Below are positions 25,065 through 32,252 of a DNA stretch of 64,000 nucleotides, piece after piece. Within the stretch, counting starts at the first letter, position 1. Each line of letters begins with the position of its first letter. The stretch comes from DATEPR01 sp036491115 (GTDB taxonomy: Bacteria > Actinomycetota > Actinomycetes > Mycobacteriales > Pseudonocardiaceae). The notes beneath the pieces are model-generated. The model searched no databases, was not told the DNA's origin, and worked only from the letters and a program-made list of their open reading frames with translations. The stretch lies in the NCBI GenBank assembly GCA_036491115.1, contig DASXCQ010000058.1, forward strand, positions 99,841-163,840, given 5' to 3'. The translations under genes were made by a program, and so were the position numbers.

Positions 25065-25742
25065 TCAGCGCTGGCCGTAGACGTTCTGGTAGCGGTCGAA
25101 CAGCCGGTCCACCGACTCGGCGGGGATCTCCTGCGGGACGCCGAGCTGCCGTCCCATGTGGACCGTCCGGGCGACGTCCTCGCACATCACCGCGGCCTTC
25201 ACCGCGTCGCGGGCGTCCGTGCCGATGGTGAACACGCCGTGGTTGCGCATCAGCACCGCGCGGGACCGGTGCCCGGCCAGGGTCGACACGATGCCCCGGC
25301 CGATGGAGTCGTCGCCGATCACCGCGAACGGCCCGATCGGGATCTCACCGCCGAACTCGTCGGCCATCGCGGTGAGCACGCACGGGATCGACTCGCCGCG
25401 GGCCGCCCACGCGGTGGCATAGGTGGAGTGGGTGTGCACCACACCGCCGACGTCCGGCCGGTGCCGGTACACGTAGGCGTGCGCCGCGGTGTCGCTGGAG
25501 GGAGCCAGGTCCCCGCACAGCACGTCGCCGTCCAGGTCGCAGACGATCATCGAGTCGGTGTCGAGTTCGTCGTAGGGCACGCCGCTGGCCTTGATCACCA
25601 GGACGTCCGCCCTGCCGGGCACCCGCACCCGCGCGGACACGTTGCCCGCGGTCCACACCACCAGGTCGTAGCGCACCAGTTGCCGGTGCAGGGCAACGAG
25701 TTCGACCCGCGTGCCGGCCACGGCGTCGAGCAGCTCGGTCAT
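25065..25742 (-). CDS. araD: L-ribulose-5-phosphate 4-epimerase
   Basis: This 225-residue class II aldolase-fold enzyme has the zinc ligands His103 and His105 (HTHST) and His168 (RNHGVF), plus Asp84 in PSSDT, as in E. coli AraD. GNVSARV near residue 33 binds the phosphate. It converts L-ribulose 5-phosphate to D-xylulose 5-phosphate, the exit to the pentose phosphate pathway. The start overlaps the ribulokinase stop by four bases (25739-25742). Confidence 0.92.
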   Translation of the reverse strand: MTELLDAVAGTRVELVALHRQLVRYDLVVWTAGNVSARVRVPGRADVLVIKASGVPYDELDTDSMIVCDLDGDVLCGDLAPSSDTAAHAYVYRHRPDVGGVVHTHSTYATAWAARGESIPCVLTAMADEFGGEIPIGPFAVIGDDSIGRGIVSTLAGHRSRAVLMRNHGVFTIGTDARDAVKAAVMCEDVARTVHMGRQLGVPQEIPAESVDRLFDRYQNVYGQR

Positions 25743-27388
25743 GAGTCCCTCATCCCCCGCAGGCGGCGCATGACGTCGTCGCCGCCCCGGCCGAAGTGGT
25801 CGTGCAGCCGCAGGTAGTCGGCGTAGAGCCGGTCGTAGCGCGCGTGCCGCTCCGGATCCGGCCGGTAGGCTGCGCGCCGCACGCTGCCCATCGCCTTGCT
25901 CGCCGCCGGTACGTCCGGGTAGGCGCCTGCCGCGACCGCCGCGTGGATCGCCGAACCCAGAGCGGGCGCCTGCGCCGACTCGCTCACCGACAGCGGCAGG
26001 CCCAGCACGTCGGCGTACGTGCGCATCAGCTCCGCGTTGCGCAGCAACCCACCCGCCACCACGAACTCCGTGACCGGCACGGCCGAATCGGTGAACGCCT
26101 GCACGATCCGGCGGGCACCGAACGCGGTGGACTCCAGCAGCGCCCGGTACACGTCCTCCGGTCCGGTGGCCAGCGTCATGCCCACCACGAGGCCGGACAG
26201 CGCGTGGTCGACCAGCACGGAACGGTTGCCGTTCCACCAGTCCAGTGCCACCAGACCGTGCGCGCCGACCGGTTTGCCGGCGCCCAGGCGGGTGAGCAGT
26301 TCGTGCAGCGACACGCCCTCCTCGGCGGCCTGCCGCTCGTACCGGGCGGGCACGGCGTTCTCGGTGAACCAGGCGAAGATGTCACCGACACCGCTCTGCC
26401 CGGCCTCATAGCCGTAGCAGCCGGCGACGATGCCGCCGTCCACCACGCCACACATGCCGGGCACCTCGGTCAGTTCGAGCGCGTTCACCACCAGGCACGT
26501 GGACGTGCCCATCACGGCGAGCAGCCTGCCCGGCTCGACGGCCTTGACGGCTGGTGCGGTGACGTGCGCGTCGATGTTGCCGGCGGCAACGGCGGTGCCG
26601 GGCGGGAGTCCGGTCCAGCCGGCCGCGGCCTCGGTGAGTCCGCCGACCCTGCTGCCCAGATCGGCCAGCGGGTGGTCCAGGCGGGTGGCGGCGAAGTCGG
26701 CGAAACCGGGGTGCAGCGCGGCCAGGAACGCCGGGCCCGGGTAGCGGCCGTCCTGGTGGATGCCCTTGTAGCCGGCGGTGGCGCGGTTGCGTGACTCGCT
26801 TCCGGTGAGCTGCCAGACGATCCAGTCCGCGGCCTCGATCCAGCGCGTGGTCGCCGCGTACACGTCGGGCGCGTCGGTGAGCACCTCCAGCGCCTTGGCG
26901 AACTGCCACTCGGCGGAGATCTTCCCGCCGTAGCAGGCGATCCACGGTTCACCCCGGTCGTGCGCGAGCGCGTTGAGCCGGTCGGCGTGCGGCTGCGCGG
27001 AGTGGTGTTTCCAGAGTTTGGGCCAGGCATGGGGTTCGGCCGCCCAGCGCGGATCCAGGCACAGCGGCCGGCCAGCCCCATCGGTGGGCAGCACCGTGCA
27101 CGCGGTGGCGTCCAGGCCGATGCCGATCACCGTGGCCGGGTCGACACCGCTGTCCGTGAGCGCGGCCGGGACGGCGTCGCGCAGCACGGCGAGCCAGTCG
27201 TCCGGGTGCTGCAACGCCCAGTCCGCCGGCAGTTCCCGGCCGCCGGGCAGTGCCGTGTCCAGGACGCCGTGCGGGTAGCGGTACTCGGCCTCGCCCACCT
27301 CGGCGCCGTCGGACACACGCACGACCACGGCACGGCCGGACAGCGTGCCGAAGTCGACGCCCACGACGTAGCGAGGTGAATCGTCCAT
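25739..27388 (-). CDS. araB: ribulokinase
   Basis: This FGGY-family sugar kinase is 549 residues from ATG 27388; GTG 27400 would add MSAN but lies inside the operator. Visible blocks are the N-terminal VVGVDFGTLSGRAVVV, IGIGLDATACTVLP, CYGGKISAEWQFAKALEVL and an ATP-site region VMGTSTCLV. Length and motifs fit AraB rather than xylulokinase. It phosphorylates L-ribulose and is the first gene of the six-gene minus-strand arabinose operon (kinase, epimerase, isomerase, binding protein, ATPase, permease). No clear ribosome-binding site is seen; the operator occupies that position. Confidence 0.9.
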   Translation of the reverse strand: MDDSPRYVVGVDFGTLSGRAVVVRVSDGAEVGEAEYRYPHGVLDTALPGGRELPADWALQHPDDWLAVLRDAVPAALTDSGVDPATVIGIGLDATACTVLPTDGAGRPLCLDPRWAAEPHAWPKLWKHHSAQPHADRLNALAHDRGEPWIACYGGKISAEWQFAKALEVLTDAPDVYAATTRWIEAADWIVWQLTGSESRNRATAGYKGIHQDGRYPGPAFLAALHPGFADFAATRLDHPLADLGSRVGGLTEAAAGWTGLPPGTAVAAGNIDAHVTAPAVKAVEPGRLLAVMGTSTCLVVNALELTEVPGMCGVVDGGIVAGCYGYEAGQSGVGDIFAWFTENAVPARYERQAAEEGVSLHELLTRLGAGKPVGAHGLVALDWWNGNRSVLVDHALSGLVVGMTLATGPEDVYRALLESTAFGARRIVQAFTDSAVPVTEFVVAGGLLRNAELMRTYADVLGLPLSVSESAQAPALGSAIHAAVAAGAYPDVPAASKAMGSVRRAAYRPDPERHARYDRLYADYLRLHDHFGRGGDDVMRRLRGMRDS

Positions 27389-27401
27389 GTTAGCGCTCAC
27401 A
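27388..27401. promoter_or_regulatory. LacI-family operator at the araB start
   Basis: TGTTAGCGCTCACA is a near-perfect 14-base palindrome (12 of 14 positions) with the AGCGCT core typical of LacI/GalR-family sites. It overlaps the araB start codon and sits 42 bases beyond the regulator's stop codon. It matches the sites at 28540-28553 and 28797-28810. A repressor bound here would block initiation of the whole operon. Confidence 0.8.
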
Positions 27402-27443
27402 TTCTGGATTCGAGAGTGCTCTGGGCGGGGTCGGTGCGACCGG

Positions 27444-28508
27444 TCAGCGGTCGTCGGGTGGGGCGGTGGCGCTGTCGCGCACCACCAGCGCGGGCTGGAC
27501 CACCCGGCAGCTCGCGGAGCCGCCGGACTCGATCTGCTCGCGCAGCAACCGCATCGCCTGACGGCCGATCTCGGTGAAGTCCAACCGAACCGTGGTCAGC
27601 GCGGGACTGAAGAACGCCGCCTCCGGCACGTCGTCGAAGCCCACGATCGACAGCTCCTCCGGCATCCGGCGGCCGAGTTCGCGCATGGCCCGGATGATGC
27701 CCAGCGCCATGTGGTCGTTGGCGGCGAACACCGCCGTCGCTTCGGGAATGCGGGCCAGCAGGTGCCCGGCCCGGTAGCCGCTGGCGGGTGACCAGTCGCC
27801 CTCGATCAGCGGGGGCGGCTGGATGCCGGCGTCACGCAGCGCCGCCTGCCAACCCTCGACCCGGCCGATGCTGTCCAGCCAGGTGTTCGGCCCGGAGACG
27901 TGCCAGACGTTGCGGTGCCCGAACGACAACAGGTGTTCGGTGGCCAGCCGCGCGCCGGCGCTCTGGTCGGCCGTCACCAGCGCCCTGCCGGCCTCCGGCG
28001 AACCGTCCACCAGCACGATCGGCACCCGCTCCGGCAGGTCGGCCAGTGCGTCGCGCGCGGTGACCAGCGGGGCGATCACCACGACACCGGCCACCTGCTG
28101 GTCGATGTAGCGGCGGACCGCCCTGGTCAGTGCGACGCCGTCCAGTGACCGCAGCGTGGTGACGGTGACGTCGAAGTCCGACGTCGCCGCCTGTTCCAGG
28201 CCGAACAGCAGCGAGGACGGGCCGAACAGCGTGGAGTTCTGGGTGACCACACCGAGCACAGTGGACCGTCCGGTGGCCAGGGTCCGCGCGGCGCCGCTGG
28301 GGTGATAGTCGAGTTCCTTGATGGCCGCGAGCACCCGCAGCCTGGTCTGCTCACGGACGTTCGGGTGTTCGTTGAGCACTCGCGACACGGTCTGGTGCGA
28401 GACGCCGGCCAGCCGGGCCACGTCGGTGATCGCGGGCCCGCCCCGGCCGGGACGGGCCGCGGCGCGCCGCCGTGTTGGCCCGTTCCGGTCCAGCTCAGTC
28501 TCGCGCAT
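27444..28508 (-). CDS. LacI/GalR-family repressor of the arabinose regulon
   Basis: This 354-residue regulator has the LacI helix-turn-helix ITDVARLAGVSHQTVSRVLN at about residues 27-46 and the hinge helix ending YHPSGAARTLATGRS. A periplasmic-binding-protein-like ligand domain follows (GVVTQNSTLFGPSSLLFGLE through FDDVPEAAFFSPALTTVRLD). Three operators in the window match the expected LacI pattern, at the araB start, upstream of this gene itself and inside the GH54 gene. It is therefore most likely a self-limiting repressor of arabinose uptake and arabinan degradation, released by arabinose or a metabolite. Confidence 0.88.
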   Translation of the reverse strand: MRETELDRNGPTRRRAAARPGRGGPAITDVARLAGVSHQTVSRVLNEHPNVREQTRLRVLAAIKELDYHPSGAARTLATGRSTVLGVVTQNSTLFGPSSLLFGLEQAATSDFDVTVTTLRSLDGVALTRAVRRYIDQQVAGVVVIAPLVTARDALADLPERVPIVLVDGSPEAGRALVTADQSAGARLATEHLLSFGHRNVWHVSGPNTWLDSIGRVEGWQAALRDAGIQPPPLIEGDWSPASGYRAGHLLARIPEATAVFAANDHMALGIIRAMRELGRRMPEELSIVGFDDVPEAAFFSPALTTVRLDFTEIGRQAMRLLREQIESGGSASCRVVQPALVVRDSATAPPDDR

Positions 28509-28539
28509 GGCAGAACGTCCTTGTCCATGTCATCGGCCA

Positions 28540-28553
28540 TGTGATCGCTCACA
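28540..28553. promoter_or_regulatory. LacI-family operator upstream of the regulator gene
   Basis: TGTGATCGCTCACA lies 31 bases upstream of the regulator's start and shares the TGTnA..CGCT.ACA frame with the other two sites. It is consistent with autoregulation. The stretch 28509-28768 otherwise holds only promoter elements. Confidence 0.7.
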
Positions 28554-28695
28554 ACGACTGGGACGGTATGGCCGGCGTCACAGCATCGTCAACCCGCCGC
28601 CGTGATCGGGTTGCGCATTTGTTACCCCCAACCGGCCGGGCAGCGGAGCATGGTAGGCCGAACAGCCTATGTGAACGGCAAGTCCGGTTACAGGG

Positions 28696-28725
28696 TTGAC
28701 GCCCCGGCGTAACCGACCGCATCAT
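28696..28725 (+). promoter_or_regulatory. candidate promoter of the GH54 gene
   Basis: TTGACG (28696-28701) and CATCAT (28720-28725) are separated by 18 bases and lie 44 bases upstream of the GH54 start. The -10 match is modest. The operator at 28797-28810 would fall about 65 bases downstream of the transcription start, within the transcribed region. Confidence 0.4.
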
Positions 28726-28768
28726 GCCTGTGATTGGTCTCACAAACCCGCAACCCCAAGGAGGCGTC

Positions 28769-30358
28769 ATGCCTTCAGCTGTGCCGTGGCCGAAATTGTT
28801 AGCGCTAACATTCCGCCGGTGGCGCCGGATGCTGCCCGGCGCCGCCGTGGTGGCACTGGGCGTGGCGGCCCTGGTGGCCGGCGTGACTCCCGCCGCGAAC
28901 GCCGCCGTGACGGGCCCGTGTGACATCTACGCGTCCGCCGGCACGCCGTGCGTCGCCGCACACAGCACGACCCGAGCCCTGTTCGGTGCCTACAACGGAC
29001 GGTTGTACCAGGTCAAACGTGCGTCCGACGGTGCGGCGACCAACATCAACACGCTGAGCGCGGGCGGTTTCGCCAACGCGGCCGCGCAGGACTCGTTCTG
29101 CGCCGGCACGACGTGCACGATCACGATCATCTACGACCAGACCAGCCGAGGGAACAACCTCACGCAGGCACCTGCAGGCGGAGCCGCCGGTGGCCCGGAC
29201 GCCCTGGCCAACGCCAGCGCGCTGCCGGTGATGGCGGGCGGCCACAAGGTCTACGGCGTCTTCGTGGCGCCCGGCGTCGGCTACCGAAACGACACCACGT
29301 CGGGTATCGCGACGGGCAGCCAGGCGCAGGGCGAGTACATGGTGGCCGCGGGCGGGCACGTGAACAGCGGCTGCTGCTTCGACTACGGCAACGCGGAAAC
29401 CAACGCCAGGGACAACGGTAACGGCCACATGGGAGCCGTCTACTTCGGAAAGTTGTGCTGGTTCGGCGGTGTGGTGGCCGGTCAGTGTGCCGGTTCCGGA
29501 CCGTGGGTGATGGCCGACCTGGAGAACGGTCTGTTCGCCGGTGCCAACGGCACCAACCTGAACAACACCGGTCGCAGCAGCGCGTTCGTCACCGGCATGG
29601 TCAAGATGAACTCGACGACCTACGCGATCAAGGACGCCGACGCGGACACCGGCGGCCTGAAGACCGATTACAGCGGAGCGCTGCCGACCACGACCGGCTA
29701 CACGCCGCTGCACCTGGAGGGCGGCATCATCCTGGGCATCGGCGGTGACAACAGCAAGAGCTCCGCCGGCTCGTTCTTCGAGGGCGTCATCACCGCGGGA
29801 TTTCCCACCGACGCCGCCGAGAACGCCGTCCAGGCCAACATCAGCTCGGTCCACTACACGGCGCCCTCCGCTCCCGGTGGAGTGCCCCTCACGCCGGGCT
29901 CGGCGGTCTCGCTGAACGCCACCACCGCCTGCTGCACCGGTGACTACCTGAGCGACCAGGCCGGTGACGTGATGGTCTCGCCGGTGACGAGCGCCAGTTC
30001 GGCCACCGACAAGGCGGACGCCACCTGGATCGTGCGGGCCGGACTGGCCAACGCGTCGTGCGTCTCGTTCGAGTCACGCACCATCCCGGGCGACTTCATC
30101 CGGCACCAGAACTTCCAACTGTTCCGACAAGCCAACGACGGCAGCACACTGTTCCAGAGCGACGCGACGTTCTGTCCGGTACCGGGCAACACCGGCCAGG
30201 GCACGTCGTTCATGTCGGTCAACTTCCCCACCAGGTTCATCCGGCACTTCAACTTCACCGGGTTCATCGCCAGTGACGGCGGTACCAACACGTTCGACTC
30301 GGCCAACCTGTGGTCGGACGACACCACGTGGTTGGTCTCCGCTCCCTGGACCCCCTGA
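28769..30358 (+). CDS. abfB: secreted alpha-L-arabinofuranosidase, GH54 with CBM42
   Basis: The 529-residue product starts at ATG 28769, preceded by AAGGAGG; an in-frame ATG at 28724 has none. A signal peptide ends near ANA (about residue 45). The GH54 domain spans about 48-370 and opens with GPCDIYASAGTPCVAAHSTT. It includes the vicinal Cys202-Cys203 pair, the presumed nucleophile Glu252 in DLENG and the presumed acid Asp327 in GGDNS, by analogy with fungal AbfB. From about 380 a CBM42 arabinose-binding domain follows. The enzyme removes arabinofuranosyl side chains from arabinan and arabinoxylan outside the cell, supplying the importer encoded at 19785-23520. Confidence 0.93.
   Translation: MPSAVPWPKLLALTFRRWRRMLPGAAVVALGVAALVAGVTPAANAAVTGPCDIYASAGTPCVAAHSTTRALFGAYNGRLYQVKRASDGAATNINTLSAGGFANAAAQDSFCAGTTCTITIIYDQTSRGNNLTQAPAGGAAGGPDALANASALPVMAGGHKVYGVFVAPGVGYRNDTTSGIATGSQAQGEYMVAAGGHVNSGCCFDYGNAETNARDNGNGHMGAVYFGKLCWFGGVVAGQCAGSGPWVMADLENGLFAGANGTNLNNTGRSSAFVTGMVKMNSTTYAIKDADADTGGLKTDYSGALPTTTGYTPLHLEGGIILGIGGDNSKSSAGSFFEGVITAGFPTDAAENAVQANISSVHYTAPSAPGGVPLTPGSAVSLNATTACCTGDYLSDQAGDVMVSPVTSASSATDKADATWIVRAGLANASCVSFESRTIPGDFIRHQNFQLFRQANDGSTLFQSDATFCPVPGNTGQGTSFMSVNFPTRFIRHFNFTGFIASDGGTNTFDSANLWSDDTTWLVSAPWTP
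28797..28810. promoter_or_regulatory. perfect LacI-family operator inside the GH54 signal-peptide coding region
   Basis: TGTTAGCGCTAACA is a perfect 14-base palindrome starting 28 bases after the A of the start codon, within codons 10-14. Its identity to the araB and regulator sites argues for selection rather than chance. Binding here would act as a roadblock to elongating polymerase. Confidence 0.8.
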
Positions 30359-30365
30359 TCGATCC

Positions 30366-30410
30366 CGAACACGGCGCCGACTCGTCACGCGCGAGCCGGC
30401 GCCGTGTTCG
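30366..30410 (+). terminator. strong hairpin after the GH54 gene
   Basis: A 14-base perfect stem, CGAACACGGCGCCG (30366-30379) with CGGCGCCGTGTTCG (30397-30410), encloses a 17-base loop. It begins eight bases after the GH54 stop and lies before the next gene. There is no T-run, as is common in actinomycetes. Confidence 0.75.
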
Positions 30411-30454
30411 CGCATCGGCTGAACATTCGCCTCGTCCGGTCCGTAGTACTGGGT

Positions 30455-30973
30455 ATGCGTGGCATCCGGACGGAGGACGAGCGGCTCCTGCGCGCCCTGT
30501 ACGCGAGCCACGCCCGTCCGCTGCTGGCGTACGTGCAGCGCCTGGCCGGCGGCGACCGGCAACTCGCCGAGGACATCGTGCAGGAAACGCTGCTGCGGGC
30601 CTGGCAGCACGCCGGCGACCTGACCGTGGAGCTGGCGCGGCCGTGGCTGTTCACCGTGGCCCGGCGCCTGATCATCGACGCGGACCGCGGCAGGCGGGCC
30701 CGGCCGCAACAGACCGGCGCCGATCCGGTCGAGGAGTCGGCCACGCCGGACGAACTGGACGCGGCGCTGGACGCCTGCCTGGTCGCCGACGCGCTCGGCG
30801 CGCTCACCCCTGCCCACCGCGAGGTGATCGTCGAGGGCTTCTACCGAGGCCGGTCGACCCGGGAGATCGCGGCCCGGCTCAACATCCCGGACGGCACGGT
30901 GCGGTCGCGGATGTTCTACGCGCTGCGGGCGTTGCGACTGGCACTCGCCGAACGCGGGGTGCACTCGCCATGA
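30455..30973 (+). CDS. ECF sigma factor (SigK/SigL-like group)
   Basis: The 172-residue product from ATG 30455 has sigma region 2 (LYASHARPLLAYVQRLAGGD, AEDIVQETLLRAWQHAGDL, RPWLFTVARRLIIDADRGRR) and region 4 (LTPAHREVIVEGFYRGRSTR, IPDGTVRSRMFYALRALRLA). The pattern is that of the SigK/SigL-like ECF group found next to zinc-finger anti-sigma factors. The anti-sigma gene overlaps its stop (ATGA, 30970-30973). Target promoters were not identified. Confidence 0.9.
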   Translation: MRGIRTEDERLLRALYASHARPLLAYVQRLAGGDRQLAEDIVQETLLRAWQHAGDLTVELARPWLFTVARRLIIDADRGRRARPQQTGADPVEESATPDELDAALDACLVADALGALTPAHREVIVEGFYRGRSTREIAARLNIPDGTVRSRMFYALRALRLALAERGVHSP

Positions 30974-31626
30974 CCTGTCCGCACACCGTCGACGTCGCCG
31001 CCTACGTGCTGGACGCACTGGAACCTGCCGAGGCGCAGCGCCTGCGCGACCATGTGGCCGACTGTGAGTCCTGCCGGCCGGCCTACGCGGAACTGCGTGA
31101 CCTGCCGACGCTGCTGCACCGGCTGGCGCCCGCCGACGCGGAGGACATCCTCACCCCGGTCGACCTGCCGGACACCCTGTGCGACGAACTGCTGGCCAGG
31201 GCGGCCGCCCGGCAGGGCAGGCGCAGCAGGCGCCGGGTGTTCGGCCTGGCCGCCGCGGCGGCCGCCGTGCTGGCCGGCGCCGCCACCGGCATCGCGTCGC
31301 CGCATCCGGCCACCACCACGGTGGCCGCGACCGACCCGCACACCTGGGTGCACGCCAGCATCACGCTCACCGAGCAGACCTGGGGCACCCAGATCCGGCT
31401 GCGCCTGAGCGGTGTCGCGTGGGCCCAGCAGTGCATGCTCGTGGTCAGCTCCGCCGACGGCAGGCGGGACGTGGCGGCCAGTTGGGTCGCCACCTACCGG
31501 GGCGCGGTCGACGTCACCGGCACCACGGCCATCCCCGAATCGCGGATCAGCCATCTCGACGTCACCACCACCACCGGACGTCGGCTGGTCAGCGTGCCAC
31601 TACCCGAACGGACAGAAGGGCACTGA
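30970..31626 (+). CDS. zinc-finger (ZAS) transmembrane anti-sigma factor
   Basis: This 218-residue protein has the anti-sigma domain at its N-terminus, with the zinc motif His28-x3-Cys32-x2-Cys35 (HVADCESC). One membrane helix lies at about 87-107, followed by an extracytoplasmic beta-rich domain from about 115. It should hold the upstream sigma factor inactive at the membrane until an external signal. It is translationally coupled to the sigma gene, and its stop is three bases before the lipoprotein gene, so all three form one unit. Confidence 0.88.
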   Translation: MTCPHTVDVAAYVLDALEPAEAQRLRDHVADCESCRPAYAELRDLPTLLHRLAPADAEDILTPVDLPDTLCDELLARAAARQGRRSRRRVFGLAAAAAAVLAGAATGIASPHPATTTVAATDPHTWVHASITLTEQTWGTQIRLRLSGVAWAQQCMLVVSSADGRRDVAASWVATYRGAVDVTGTTAIPESRISHLDVTTTTGRRLVSVPLPERTEGH

Positions 31627-31629
31627 GCG

Positions 31630-32181
31630 ATGCACACCACCCGTATCCGCCTCGCCGTCACGACCGCCGCCGGGCTCGGTGTCCTCGCCCTGGCCGCGGC
31701 CTGCGGCGGCGGTACGTCCGCAGCGGGACCGCAGTACGCCCCGGTCGGCGGTGCTTCCGGTGGCCAGGGCGGCACCTTCACGTCGACCGTCTCGGCGACC
31801 ACGGCCAACGGAGGCAAGATCCTGGTCGACCCCACCGGAGCCGCGCTCTACACCAACGACCAGGACAGCGGCAAACCCAGGTGTGTGACCAAGGACTGTG
31901 TGGCGGTCTGGGTGCCGCTGATGGTCCCGTCCGGCCAGCAACCCACCGAGGGACCCGGCGTGGGCGGCACGATCGGCACGGTGGCCGTGGGCGGCAGGGA
32001 CCAGGTCACGCTCGACGGGAAGCCGCTGTACACGTTCGCCCTGGACGGCCCGGGCCAGGCACAGGGCAACGGCTTGGGGGACAGCTTCGGCGGCACCCAC
32101 TTCACCTGGCACAGCGCGGTTCCCGTGGGTGCGACGGCGCCGTCGGCTCCGGCCTCGGTGCCCGCGATCCCCGGCTACTGA
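31630..32181 (+). CDS. secreted-repeat lipoprotein (PF03640/COG4315 type)
   Basis: This 183-residue lipoprotein has a lipobox with Cys25 (LAAACGG). Two copies of the secreted repeat follow: ANGGKILVDPTGAALYTND with CVAVWVPL, and GTVAVGGRDQVTLDGKPLYT ending in FALDGPGQAQG. The family is widespread in actinomycetes and lacks a firm function; an extracellular redox or heme-related role has been proposed. As the third gene of the sigma/anti-sigma unit it may be the sensor input or the main output of the system. Confidence 0.82.
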   Translation: MHTTRIRLAVTTAAGLGVLALAAACGGGTSAAGPQYAPVGGASGGQGGTFTSTVSATTANGGKILVDPTGAALYTNDQDSGKPRCVTKDCVAVWVPLMVPSGQQPTEGPGVGGTIGTVAVGGRDQVTLDGKPLYTFALDGPGQAQGNGLGDSFGGTHFTWHSAVPVGATAPSAPASVPAIPGY

Positions 32182-32190
32182 CAGCGAAAC

Positions 32191-32238
32191 GGGCCGGCGG
32201 TGCCGCGGGATCGGACGTTCCCACGGCACCGCCGGCCC
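32191..32238. terminator. bidirectional hairpin terminator between convergent genes
   Basis: GGGCCGGCGGTGCCG (32191-32205) pairs perfectly with CGGCACCGCCGGCCC (32224-32238), giving a 15-base stem and an 18-base loop. It lies between the lipoprotein stop (32181) and the convergent gene's stop (32253), so it can serve both. Confidence 0.8.
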
Positions 32239-32252
32239 TCACCTCCCCTGGA

